From Deltaproteobacteria bacterium (lineage in GTDB: Bacteria > Desulfobacterota > Binatia > UBA9968 > JAJDTQ01), in contig JAPPNF010000167.1 in NCBI GenBank assembly GCA_028818755.1, forward strand, positions 1 to 64,000: a DNA stretch of 64,000 nt. Direction: 5' to 3'. The position numbers were made by a program, and so were the translations under genes. This document shows, piece by piece, positions 33,847 to 42,560 of this stretch. How positions within the stretch are numbered: the first letter of the stretch is position 1; each line of letters opens with the position of its first letter. The notes beneath the pieces are model-generated. The model saw nothing but the letters and a program-made list of their open reading frames with translations, did no database searches and was not told the DNA's origin.

Positions 33847-35817
33847 CTACGGCTCCGTCGGTTGGCCGCCCAGGTGTTCTTCAAGAAATGCTTCAATCGA
33901 GTCAAGGATCTTCGCGTTCGTGATGTTGTGAGCGGCGCTCTCGAACTCGACGAGTTCCACCGGGTTGCCCCCTTCTTTCAGCAGATGGAACAATTCCCGG
34001 GATTGCGACACCGGAACACGCCTGTCGCGGGAACCCGCGATCAATTGCACCGGCGCGACGATTCGATCGGTATTGTTGATCGGCGATATTTCGGATAACG
34101 CCAACACGGGCAGATCACGGCTCCCGAGGAATTCCCGCCAAACCACGCGTTGGAAAGGACGCAGCCATTCGGTTTTCCAGAAGTCGACCGCATCGCTTAT
34201 GGCGTTGATGGCGATTCCTGCCCTGAAGCTGTCAGGGTGGTGCGCCAACATTACCAGTGTCAGAAATCCGCCGAAACTGCCCCCGAACAGTATGATCCTG
34301 TCGCGCGCGGCATGCCCGTTCGCTATGGCCCATTCGGCCGCATCCAGGATGTCGTGCTGCATGCTTCCGAACACGGCGCCGTTCCCGGCCTCGAAGAAGC
34401 TTCTTCCATACCCCAGGGATCCGCGATAGTTGAGCCTGAGCACCGCATAGCCCTCGCTGGCCAGAAACTGGACCAGCGCGGAGTCTGGCCAGTACTCCCG
34501 GAGCCATGGGCCGCCATGAAGCATGAGGATCATCGGGAAGGGACGAGGGGTCTCGGGGTCCCGTGGCAACGTCAGATAACCGTAAAGCTGCAGTCCGTCG
34601 CGCGCTGGAAACGTCACCGGCCGAGAGGGAGACGGCGGATGGCGATACGACGCGAGAGGGCTGCCGGACAATTCCCGGGTTGTACTCTTCTCGAGATCGA
34701 GAAGGTACCAGCTACGATGCAGTTTCGGGTTCGCTACCTCGACGACGGCGGATTTCGCCATCGTGTCAATGCTTGCAAAATCCACGCGAGATGGTTTGCC
34801 GACTCTCCCGTGCAGCGCTTCGTACGCGGCCTTGAGCCCGTCATGAAAGTGCACGACGACTTGGTAGTCCGGGTTGTAGGTAGCCAGCAACGGCGTATCC
34901 TTCCCGTCCTCGTCGAAAAGGATTATCGCTTTCGTCAGATCATGGCGATCATGCTCGAAGAAGACTTCCTCGGCTCCCGTTGTGACATTCAGCCGGACCA
35001 GCGCGACCCTTTCGCGCTGCCGGTTGGACAGTGCCCACACCACACCATCCTCTCGCACGGATCCGAAGGGGACCAGCTGGGTGTAGACCGGGGTATAGTC
35101 GAACAGCGAGGTCCATTCCCCCGACGATGTCAGGGACTGGAAGACCAACTGCCCGGCAGTCGATCCCTTGACCCTTGCGACGATGCGGCCCTTCGCGGTC
35201 AACAGCCAATAGATGACGCCGCGCCCGTCTTCGATCGACACCCGACACCGGGTCTCCATGTCCCGTTCGTCGGAGCCCGGGCTCAAGTCGCAGCGGTAGA
35301 GTGGCTGCTGGCCTCGTGATGTTCCCGCCAGGAGGAAGGGAGCCGTTGGTGAAGGGAAACGGAGGACCCTGGGCTTTTCGTCCGCCGGAATGCCTTCCGG
35401 TCCGGTGAGTGTAACCTTGTCGATTCGTTCGGCATCGGGGTCCAGCGACAACCGGTATATGTCCTTGTTCTTGGCGACCGCATAGGCAACTTCGCTGCTT
35501 TCGCCCCAGACGGCTCGAACGAAGGAATGTTGCAGGAGTCCGAAAGATCGGCCCGAGGCGGTCTCCACGACGTCGAAGAACGCGCCGTCCTCGTGATCGC
35601 GCGCAACAATCATCTTAGTGCCGTCATATGACAGCACGTGCCCCCTTGCCGGGGGCTGCCCATGAATCCGGCGGCTCGCCGTCGCATCGCGACAGCCCCC
35701 CGACGCCATGACCGCAACAAGACTGAGGCAGGCCATCGCACAGGAAAGACTCCGCCTCGCAAGCGGCTTCCTGGTGTGCCGGCACGGGGCCCCGGGTCGC
35801 ATCGGCGACTGCGTCAT
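33847..35817 (-). CDS. S9 family peptidase (prolyl oligopeptidase type), predicted lipoprotein
   Basis: A 656-residue protein. The N-terminus has a long basic stretch, then LSCAMACLSLVAVMASGGC, a lipobox-like signal with Cys near residue 42, so it is probably anchored to a membrane on the outside. Residues 60-400 form a beta-propeller-like region. The C-terminal alpha/beta hydrolase domain starts near residue 410: nucleophile Ser in LFGGSFGGFLT, Asp in IAGSRDRRVP, His in ESAAHNITN. It would cut short peptides after proline or basic residues. The start codon overlaps the stop of the upstream ankyrin gene (ATGA). Confidence 0.87.
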   Translation of the reverse strand: MTQSPMRPGAPCRHTRKPLARRSLSCAMACLSLVAVMASGGCRDATASRRIHGQPPARGHVLSYDGTKMIVARDHEDGAFFDVVETASGRSFGLLQHSFVRAVWGESSEVAYAVAKNKDIYRLSLDPDAERIDKVTLTGPEGIPADEKPRVLRFPSPTAPFLLAGTSRGQQPLYRCDLSPGSDERDMETRCRVSIEDGRGVIYWLLTAKGRIVARVKGSTAGQLVFQSLTSSGEWTSLFDYTPVYTQLVPFGSVREDGVVWALSNRQRERVALVRLNVTTGAEEVFFEHDRHDLTKAIILFDEDGKDTPLLATYNPDYQVVVHFHDGLKAAYEALHGRVGKPSRVDFASIDTMAKSAVVEVANPKLHRSWYLLDLEKSTTRELSGSPLASYRHPPSPSRPVTFPARDGLQLYGYLTLPRDPETPRPFPMILMLHGGPWLREYWPDSALVQFLASEGYAVLRLNYRGSLGYGRSFFEAGNGAVFGSMQHDILDAAEWAIANGHAARDRIILFGGSFGGFLTLVMLAHHPDSFRAGIAINAISDAVDFWKTEWLRPFQRVVWREFLGSRDLPVLALSEISPINNTDRIVAPVQLIAGSRDRRVPVSQSRELFHLLKEGGNPVELVEFESAAHNITNAKILDSIEAFLEEHLGGQPTEP

Positions 35818-36872
35818 CGGGAATTCGTTTCGAGAAGCTTGTTGAGAATCTCCCTATGGCCGCGCCTTCTCGCCAAGTCGGTAGGTGTCAGATTTCCGCT
35901 CCGGCCACAGCGTTCAACGTCCTTGAGTTTCGGATTCTTCCGGAGAAGCACCTCGACTATCTTGAGGTGACCTATCGCAGCGGCCGGACAGATCGCTTGA
36001 GCCGAACGTCCATCGGTGGAAGCGCCCTTGTTGAGCAGAAACACCACTATCTCCGTCCGGCCGAAGAGAGCTGCCGCCACCAGGATCGGCCTCCGGACGA
36101 GGCGGCCGCCCGCGAAACGCGGATGCCGAAAGGGAATGACCGTATCCGGGTCGAAGTCCTTGGCCGCGACCCTGCGCAACCCCTTGATGTCGCCGGTCGT
36201 TACGAGTGTGGCGAGAGACTCCGGCGAGGGATGCCGCGAAGGCGGGAGGCTGGCGACTTTCGGCTCTTCCACCTTCGGGACGGCGATGCCCCGGACGCCC
36301 ACCTTGGAGAGCAGGGACTCGAGTGTTGCCACATCGAGCTGGGCGGAAACCGGGCAGTAGAGACCGGTCAGCCGGGTGTTGCCGAGAATGTCGGGATCGC
36401 TGGCGGCCCCGTCATCGAAGTAGAGAACAAACAGTCCGCATCGATGTTTGTCCGCCGTGAAGATCAGATAGTCGGCCAGCCCCATCACTGTCCCCGCGGT
36501 GCCGTTGTCGACCGTCACGAAAGTCCTGTTCTTGAACCACCCGAGACCCTTTGCATACTCCTCGAGACTACGTTGACGGCTTGCGAAGAAGTAGAGGCCG
36601 GGGCGCGCTATGTACAGGTCGGTCCATAAAACCGGGAGACTGCGCCAGCTGGTTTTCCATGAACCCCGGTAGTGCTCATGCGAGAACTTGCTTTCGTCGA
36701 AGGGATGGAACTGGTGCACCGCCTGGTAATCTTCCAATTGATGTCCCAAGAACACGATCCTGTTTTCCGCCTCGGTTATTCCCCGCCACCGCTGGGCGAA
36801 GGCGTCCGTGGATGCAGCGAGAACGAATGTCAGAACCGCTGCGGACAGATTGCCGATTACCATGTAGCGCAT
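35814..36872 (-). CDS. Exported ankyrin-repeat protein
   Basis: A 352-residue protein. A signal peptide (YMVIGNLSAAVLTFVLAASTDAFA) is followed by about 190 residues of unknown fold (RWRGITEAENRIVFLGHQL...) and then by C-terminal ankyrin repeats from about residue 255: VRRPILVAAALFGRTEIVVFLLNKGAS, QAICPAAAIGHLKIVEVLLRKNP and a capping LTPTDLARRRGHREILNKLLE. GGAGG lies six bases before the second of two adjacent ATGs, taken as the start. It is coupled to the S9 peptidase gene by a 4-base overlap, so the two products may act together outside the cytosol. The N-terminal domain is unrecognised. Confidence 0.75.
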   Translation of the reverse strand: MRYMVIGNLSAAVLTFVLAASTDAFAQRWRGITEAENRIVFLGHQLEDYQAVHQFHPFDESKFSHEHYRGSWKTSWRSLPVLWTDLYIARPGLYFFASRQRSLEEYAKGLGWFKNRTFVTVDNGTAGTVMGLADYLIFTADKHRCGLFVLYFDDGAASDPDILGNTRLTGLYCPVSAQLDVATLESLLSKVGVRGIAVPKVEEPKVASLPPSRHPSPESLATLVTTGDIKGLRRVAAKDFDPDTVIPFRHPRFAGGRLVRRPILVAAALFGRTEIVVFLLNKGASTDGRSAQAICPAAAIGHLKIVEVLLRKNPKLKDVERCGRSGNLTPTDLARRRGHREILNKLLETNSR

Positions 36873-37087
36873 CATACGCCTCCATCTTACCACCGTGCCT
36901 CGCGAGGCCACGCATCCGGGGACATTGGCCGCCGCAGGCATTCTCTTGTACAATCCGTCATCGGACGGCAGGGGGCGACGGTCTCACAACACAACATGAT
37001 CGATCATTACACCATTTCACTGACGGCCTCTGCAAGCCAAGCTCTTTTCGCAGTCACTCCATATCCCGAACGAGAAGGAGGCGTCCC

Positions 37088-38083
37088 TTGATCATAGACA
37101 TCCACAACCACATCGTCGCGGGCGAGGAATTGAGCCGCTACCAGGCCAGCCTCATCAACAGCCGGGGCTTCCACGGCAAGCGCAAGTCCCCCGTCACCGA
37201 GGAAAGCATCAAGACCGCCACCTGGAACGGCCACAAGCACACCGAGGTGCTGGACCAGGTGGGCACGGACATGGCCTTCATCTCGCCGCGTCCCTACACC
37301 ATGATGCACTCCGAGAAGCCCGAAAAGATCGTCCGCTGGTACTGCGAGGCCGTCAACGACGCCATCGCCCTCCAGGTCAAGGTCGAGCCCACCCGGTTCC
37401 GCGGCATCGCCGGCCTGCCGCAGAACGCCGGCGTCGGCCCGGAGAATACCTTCGAGGAGATCGACCGCTGCATCAACGAGCTGGGCATGGTGGGCATCAT
37501 GATCAACCCCGATCCCGGGGAAGGGGACGGGCTCACCCCGGGCATGGGCGACGAGTACTGGTACCCCCTTTACGAGAAGATGGTGGCCATGGACATCCCG
37601 GGCTTGGTCCATTCCGCGAGCTGCCGGAACCAGCGGGAATCGTTCCACGGCCATTTCATCACCGAGGAAAGCATCGCCATCCTTTCGCTGCTGAACTCCA
37701 ACGTCTTCACCGACTTTCCCGGCCTGAAGCTCATCATCTCCCACGGCGGCGGATCGGTCCCCTACCAGGTGGGCCGCTGGCGCTCCCAACTCCGCGGCCC
37801 CAACAACACCGAGAACTTCGACGACCGCCTGCGCCAGCTCTACTTCGACTCCGCCCTCTACAACACCGAGTCCCTGGAGTTGCTCTTCAAGGTCGCCAAG
37901 CCCGACCGCTGCCTCTTCGGCAGCGAGCGGCCCGGCGCCGGCTCAAAGCCCAACCCTCGCACCGGCCGCTGGTACGACGACGTCAAGCCGCTCATCGAGG
38001 GGATGGACTGGCTGAGCGAGGAAGAGAAGGCGGGGATCCTGGGGGGGAATGCGGAGAAGGTGTTCAGCCGGTTCGAGGCGTAG
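37088..38083 (+). CDS. Amidohydrolase family protein, 4-oxalomesaconate hydratase (LigJ)-like
   Basis: A 331-residue metal-dependent protein. It resembles LigJ of the protocatechuate 4,5-cleavage pathway along its length: HxH opening in IIDIHNHI, LPQNAGVGPENTFEEIDRCINELGMVGIMINPDPG near residue 117, WYPLYEKM, LKLIISHGGGSVPYQVGR, then LFGSERPGAGSKPNPRTGRWYDDVKPLIE. The Glu in FGSER replaces the usual Asp of hydrolases in the fold, and LigJ also has Glu there. LigJ hydrates the ring-cleavage product to 4-carboxy-4-hydroxy-2-oxoadipate. The start is a TTG at 37088 with AAGGAGG seven bases upstream. It converges on the amidase operon. The exact substrate is inference. Confidence 0.85.
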   Translation: MIIDIHNHIVAGEELSRYQASLINSRGFHGKRKSPVTEESIKTATWNGHKHTEVLDQVGTDMAFISPRPYTMMHSEKPEKIVRWYCEAVNDAIALQVKVEPTRFRGIAGLPQNAGVGPENTFEEIDRCINELGMVGIMINPDPGEGDGLTPGMGDEYWYPLYEKMVAMDIPGLVHSASCRNQRESFHGHFITEESIAILSLLNSNVFTDFPGLKLIISHGGGSVPYQVGRWRSQLRGPNNTENFDDRLRQLYFDSALYNTESLELLFKVAKPDRCLFGSERPGAGSKPNPRTGRWYDDVKPLIEGMDWLSEEEKAGILGGNAEKVFSRFEA

Positions 38084-38122
38084 GACGACGTAGGTCCTCG
38101 AGCTTATTACCAGTCGGCCCAA

Positions 38123-39625
38123 TCACAACTTGCAGGCCCGCTCGAACGCATACGCCGCCCGATAAAGCGTGATCTCGTCGGAGAGCCGCCCCACCAGCAT
38201 CATTCCCACGGGCCGTCCGTCCGCTGTGGCGCCGCACGGCAGGGAGATGGCGGGGTGGCCGGAGACGTCGAAGGGGCCGGTGTTCGCGAGCATCTCGCTG
38301 GCTCGTCGGGAGCGCTCGTTGGCGCCGGCATCAAGGCTGGGCAGAGGTGTCGCCGCCATGGGCGTAGTGGGCATGAGCAGCAGGTCGTACTCGGAGAGCA
38401 CCTGGTCGTAGGCCCGGCGGACGGTGCGGCGCAGGTGCTGCGCCTTGACGTAGTACCGGCCGGGGTGACGGCGGCGTACGAAGCCGCCGAAAAGGAGCAG
38501 CGTCATCAGGTTGTCGGGCAGTTCCCGCCAGCGCTGACGCCACGCTGCGAAAGGCTCGGCCGGGCTAGACGAGCCGAGCCCTTCCGCGTCGTTCATGATG
38601 CCGCAGTAGCCCATGGAGTGGGCGAGGCTTTCGACGTAAATGGGCTGGGCCAGCAGCCACGCTTGTTCGTGGATAGGAACCGATACCTCCTCGACACCGA
38701 GGCCCGCGGTGGCCAGCACGCCGGCCGCGGCCCTCACCCGCTCGTCGACCTCGGCTTCGGAGTTGCGTTGTCCGAAGCCCTCCGTTACCACCGCCACGCG
38801 CAAGCCCTTGGCGCCGCCCCGGCGCGCCACGGTGTACTTCACCGGTTGCCAGGAGCTTGGTTGGCGCGGGTCCATGCCGTCGCGTCCGGCAAGCACTTCC
38901 AGGAGGAGGGCATTGTTATGGACGTCACGGGTCATGGGGCCGCAGTGGTCCACGGCCGGGTCCACGCCGAGTATACCGGTGTAAGGGACGAGCCCGTGGC
39001 TGGGCTTGAGTCCGACGATGCCACACCATGCCGCGGGCACCCGGATGGAGCCGGCCTGGTCGCAGCCCAGGGCCATGTCGGCGTCGCCCGTGGCCACGGC
39101 CACGGCGCTGCCGGATGACGAGCCGCCCGCCGAGTAGCCGGCCTTGTGCGGGTTGATGACCGGCCCGTTGGCGCCGGTATGGCTCCCGCCCGAGAGAGAA
39201 AGGTACTCGCAGTTGGTCTTGCCGACGATCTCGGCGCCGGCGTGGAGCGTCCGGGTGACCACGGTGGCGTCGACGTCAGGCACGTAGCCTTCGAGGAACG
39301 AGGCGCCGTTCATCGTCGGGAGGCCCGCTACGGAGATCGAGTCCTTCACGGCCAGGGTCTTGCCCGCGAGCCGGCCGCGGTACTCTTCCCGGATGGAGGT
39401 CTTTACGAACCAGGCGTTGTAGCGGTTCAGATCCGGCTCCGGACGGCGCCAAGTGCGCTGGCGAACCTGTGGCGTAGGGTCGGGCGTTTCGTCCACTAGC
39501 GCATAGGCGCGGGAGAAACCCTCCATCCGCTCGAGATACCCGGGCAGCTCGTCGTCGGACGGATCGATGCCGAGATCGTCCGCGACGGCGCGTATCTGGT
39601 CGAGCGTCGGCTTCTTGAACGACAT
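38123..39625 (-). CDS. Amidase (amidase signature family)
   Basis: A 500-residue amidase. The Ser-cisSer-Lys triad is visible: Lys in LAVKDSISVAG near residue 95, the Gly/Ser-rich stretch YSAGGSSSGSAVAVATGDADMALGCDQAGSIRVPAAWCGIVGLKPS at about residues 166-212. It hydrolyses a carboxamide to acid and ammonia, and is the last gene of a minus-strand operon after the Pht5-like gene (29 bases between). It could release an aromatic acid from an amide for the upstream enzymes (inference). A longer open frame upstream overlaps the neighbour and is not supported; the ATG at 39625 starts MSFKKPTLDQ. Confidence 0.9.
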   Translation of the reverse strand: MSFKKPTLDQIRAVADDLGIDPSDDELPGYLERMEGFSRAYALVDETPDPTPQVRQRTWRRPEPDLNRYNAWFVKTSIREEYRGRLAGKTLAVKDSISVAGLPTMNGASFLEGYVPDVDATVVTRTLHAGAEIVGKTNCEYLSLSGGSHTGANGPVINPHKAGYSAGGSSSGSAVAVATGDADMALGCDQAGSIRVPAAWCGIVGLKPSHGLVPYTGILGVDPAVDHCGPMTRDVHNNALLLEVLAGRDGMDPRQPSSWQPVKYTVARRGGAKGLRVAVVTEGFGQRNSEAEVDERVRAAAGVLATAGLGVEEVSVPIHEQAWLLAQPIYVESLAHSMGYCGIMNDAEGLGSSSPAEPFAAWRQRWRELPDNLMTLLLFGGFVRRRHPGRYYVKAQHLRRTVRRAYDQVLSEYDLLLMPTTPMAATPLPSLDAGANERSRRASEMLANTGPFDVSGHPAISLPCGATADGRPVGMMLVGRLSDEITLYRAAYAFERACKL

Positions 39626-39654
39626 GGATCTGCTGTTTTGCGGCCCGTCCGGCG

Positions 39655-40617
39655 TCAGTTTCCCCGCACGGGTTCGGACGCGTACAACTCGTCGATGAAC
39701 CCCGAGTCGTCCAGGTCCCGGAGGTAGTGGAGGTCCCACAGCGACATGGGGCTCAACTCTTCCGCCCTGGGGGCGTCCATGCAGCACAGCTTGTAGGCGT
39801 TGGCGACGCCCCGGATGTCGGGGTAGGGCTTGGAGGCGAGCTTGGTGACGCTGTTGTAACGGCCTCCGGACGCGGGGATGCGCTCCTTGAGATCGGTCAG
39901 CATCGCCTCGGTCTCTTCCCGGTGCGTCTTGGCGTAATGGATACCCAGGACCATGGCCTTCACCAGCCGCTCGCCCAAGCCCGGGCGCTCCCGGAGCACG
40001 TTCATGGCGGTTGTGATGGTGGGGCCGTTGATCATGGGCAGGGGCTCCAGCGGCAGTACGTGCAGGCCCGCCCGCTCGTAGACCTCGGTGTTGCCGGTCA
40101 CCAGCGCGGCGTCGATCTCGCCGTTCTTGAAGGCGCCAGGCAGCACGTCGCGCAGCGCGTGCGTGTCTTCCGCCAGGTGGACCCACTCGACGTCGTCCAG
40201 GGTCAGGCCCGCGCGCATGATGTAGAGCATGTGGTTGCCGCGGGGATGGTGGTAGCCGCCCGCCGAGTCGCGGATGGCGGTGTCGCCGAGCCGCCCGCCC
40301 TCGATCTCGGCCAGGGACTGGACCGGCTTGCGCGAGATGAGGCGGTCGTTGACGCTGTTGCCCGGTGAGGCGATGGAGACGATGGGCTTCCCATCCGCCA
40401 CCAGGGCATAAGGCGAGATGTGGTTCCCGGATACGAAATCGATCTCGCCCGCGAAGAGCGCCTTCTCGGTGGTGGCCGAGCTGTTGTTGAACTCGAAGCT
40501 CGTGACCTCGACGCCGACCTCGTGCCAGATCCCCGCCTTGTCGAGGACCTCCCAGATCGGGAGGTGGGTAGGGGATCGGTAGATGCCGCGGATGCGGATG
40601 GGTTCGGGTGCGCTCAT
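39655..40617 (-). CDS. NMT1/THI5-fold protein, Pht5-like, without signal peptide
   Basis: A 320-residue protein of the type II periplasmic-binding fold. It starts MSAPEPIRIRGIYRSPTHLPIWEVLDKAGIW with no signal peptide or lipobox. It therefore looks like a cytosolic protein, as Pht5 decarboxylases are. Typical segments are FEFNNSSATTEKALFAGEIDFVSGNH and a C-terminal PMSLWDLHYLRDLDDSGFIDELY. It is distinct in sequence from the 20469 protein. Its ATG overlaps the stop of the class II aldolase gene (ATGA). A decarboxylase or ligand-sensing role is possible; no ABC permease or ATPase is near it. Confidence 0.72.
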   Translation of the reverse strand: MSAPEPIRIRGIYRSPTHLPIWEVLDKAGIWHEVGVEVTSFEFNNSSATTEKALFAGEIDFVSGNHISPYALVADGKPIVSIASPGNSVNDRLISRKPVQSLAEIEGGRLGDTAIRDSAGGYHHPRGNHMLYIMRAGLTLDDVEWVHLAEDTHALRDVLPGAFKNGEIDAALVTGNTEVYERAGLHVLPLEPLPMINGPTITTAMNVLRERPGLGERLVKAMVLGIHYAKTHREETEAMLTDLKERIPASGGRYNSVTKLASKPYPDIRGVANAYKLCCMDAPRAEELSPMSLWDLHYLRDLDDSGFIDELYASEPVRGN

Positions 40618-41342
40618 GTGTCCTCCTCGCCCGCCAGCGTGCGGTAGTAGCGCCACGACGACTCGGTGGCGTTGCCGCGCTTGCGCTTCGTGCGGGTGAT
40701 GATAGCGATCTCCTCGTCGGGGATGGGGTGCGGCGTTCCCAGCAGCGACGCGCGGTAGTTCATCTCGGCCAGCTCGTTGAGCTTGATGGCGGTGATGGTG
40801 GCTTCCTCCACGCTCGGGCCGGCCGTGGTGATACCGTGGCTGCGCATGAGGCAGGCGGGCTTGTTGCCCATGACCCCGGCGAACTCCTGCCCCAGTTCGT
40901 CGTTGGACACAGTGATGCTGCGTTCATACTCGGGTATCCCCTGCATCAGCAGCCGGATGCTGGTGGGGTCGTAGGCGCCGTAGATGGGCAGCAGGGGCGT
41001 CCGGCAGATGGTGAAGAGCACGACCGTGGCCGGGTGGATGTGGATGACGCTGTTGACGTCGTCGCGGCTCCGGTAGAGCCAACTGTGGATGTAGACCTCC
41101 TGCGGGGGGTCGAGGTCGTCCGATCCCTCGATCTTCTTGCCGTCCCGGTCCACCAGGATGACGTCTCCGGGCCCGGTGTACCGCACCCCGGTCTCGGCCG
41201 GGCCGCGGGCGCGGATGAGGAAAGTATCGGTGCCCGCCACCCGCGCGCTCACGTGGCCGCTGGTGCTCTTGGTCAGGTCGAGCTTGCCCAGGATCCGCGA
41301 GGACAGGGCCACCAGCTCGCGCTGTTCCTGCAACCGGTCCAT
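40614..41342 (-). CDS. Class II aldolase/adducin family protein (possible aromatic decarboxylase)
   Basis: A 242-residue metal enzyme. Zinc ligands appear in VNSVIHIHPATVVLF (His-x-His) near residue 95 and in LMRSHGITTAG near residue 167. The N-terminus has TSGHVSARVAG, the family substrate loop. Class II aldolase fold proteins include 3,4-dihydroxyphthalate decarboxylase (PhtC) as well as sugar aldolases. Here it sits between a Rieske oxygenase gene (18 bases upstream) and a Pht5-like gene (4-base overlap), so decarboxylation of a dihydroxylated aromatic acid is more likely than sugar metabolism. That reading is inference. Confidence 0.82.
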   Translation of the reverse strand: MDRLQEQRELVALSSRILGKLDLTKSTSGHVSARVAGTDTFLIRARGPAETGVRYTGPGDVILVDRDGKKIEGSDDLDPPQEVYIHSWLYRSRDDVNSVIHIHPATVVLFTICRTPLLPIYGAYDPTSIRLLMQGIPEYERSITVSNDELGQEFAGVMGNKPACLMRSHGITTAGPSVEEATITAIKLNELAEMNYRASLLGTPHPIPDEEIAIITRTKRKRGNATESSWRYYRTLAGEEDT

Positions 41343-41360
41343 GGACGCAGAAACCCGCCC

Positions 41361-42539
41361 CTACCGGCCCGCCGCCGCGGCGTTGCGCAGCCGCTTCTGC
41401 GTCTCGGGCCCTACCAGGGACTCGGCCAGCCGGGTATCCAGCATCTCGTTCTCGGCCGGGTCGCGGACCACGCCCTTGGGGTCTTCCCCCGCCTCGACCC
41501 GGTCCATCTCCCGGTTCATCAGTTCCCGCAGCATGACGACGCCGCGGTCGGAGGTGGCCAGCCGCTCGGTGGTGCGGTCGGCGATGGGCCCCTGGGTCTC
41601 CCAGGCCATGTGGTCCTGGCACTGCACCTCGTTCAGGCGGAAGCGGGTGAAGGGGTGGATCTGGTCGGGCGGGTCCTTGTAGGGGGCAATGTACTCCACC
41701 TCGGGCTCCGCCTCGCCATCCTCGATGCGGCCGTCCTCGTTCCTGAAGAAGCGCACGAAGAAGATCTTCGTGTGGGTGTCGTCCATGGGCACCCGGATCT
41801 GGGTGGCGTTGGCTTGGCGGAGGATGTTCGGGAAGATCAGTGGGTGCTCGTCGCTGTGGCCGCTGGTGTAGACGCGGTGCTTCATGATGCCGTGCTCGAA
41901 CTCGTAGAAGTCGAAGCTGGCCACGTCGTCGGTGAAGCCCCGGGCCACGTTCACCGGGGTCCGGTGTTTGAGCGAGGTGTCCTGGTGGAGGATCTGGAGG
42001 TGCGCCGGGTCCACGGAGTTCTCCATGGCCTGGAACCAGTTGCAGTCGAGTTGCGGCTGCACGAAGATCTTCCGCTTGCCGTCCTTGCGCGCCCACACGT
42101 CGTAGTTGGGGATCAACGGTTGCGGCTGCGGCCCCATGTAGGTCCAGTAGAGCCCGATGAAGCGCTGCACCGGATAGGCTTTCTGCTTGACGGTCAGGCA
42201 GAACTTGCTTTCGCTGGGCTCCGCCGGGGTCTCGAGGCAGTTGCCGTCCACGTCGTAGAGCCAGCCGTGGTAGGCGCAGGCGAGCCCGCGCTCCTCGACC
42301 CGGCCGTAGGAAAGCGACACGCCGCGGTGGGCGCAGCGGTCGTCGATGAGCCCGACGCGCCCGGTGGTATCGCGGAACAGCACGAGGTTCTCGCCTAGGA
42401 TGCGCACGAACTGGACGGGGTTCTCCTCGGTAAGCTCCGCGGCCACGGCCACGGGCAGCCAGTAGCGCCGCAGCAACTCGCCGGCCGGTGTCCCCGGACC
42501 GACCCGGGTCAAGCGGTCATTCTGTTCCTGTGTCAACAT
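41361..42539 (-). CDS. Rieske non-haem iron oxygenase, alpha subunit
   Basis: A 392-residue oxygenase. Rieske ligands are Cys69-x-His71 and Cys88-x2-His91. The catalytic iron site lies in MENSVDPAHLQILHQD near residue 175. The opening TRVGPGTPAGELLRRYWLPVAVAAEL is shared with the two Rieske proteins at 17901 and 19192. It is the second gene of the operon, after the Pht4-like dehydrogenase (21 bases between). It would add two oxygen atoms to an aromatic acid for that dehydrogenase to oxidise. A reductase partner is missing from the window. Confidence 0.9.
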   Translation of the reverse strand: MLTQEQNDRLTRVGPGTPAGELLRRYWLPVAVAAELTEENPVQFVRILGENLVLFRDTTGRVGLIDDRCAHRGVSLSYGRVEERGLACAYHGWLYDVDGNCLETPAEPSESKFCLTVKQKAYPVQRFIGLYWTYMGPQPQPLIPNYDVWARKDGKRKIFVQPQLDCNWFQAMENSVDPAHLQILHQDTSLKHRTPVNVARGFTDDVASFDFYEFEHGIMKHRVYTSGHSDEHPLIFPNILRQANATQIRVPMDDTHTKIFFVRFFRNEDGRIEDGEAEPEVEYIAPYKDPPDQIHPFTRFRLNEVQCQDHMAWETQGPIADRTTERLATSDRGVVMLRELMNREMDRVEAGEDPKGVVRDPAENEMLDTRLAESLVGPETQKRLRNAAAAGR

Positions 42540-42560
42540 GGCGCAACTCCTCTGCCCCGG

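Noticed and set aside
41361-42539. Recent duplication of the three Rieske genes.
   Set aside because: The proteins share the cofactor motifs and opening pattern but differ widely elsewhere, so they are old paralogues.
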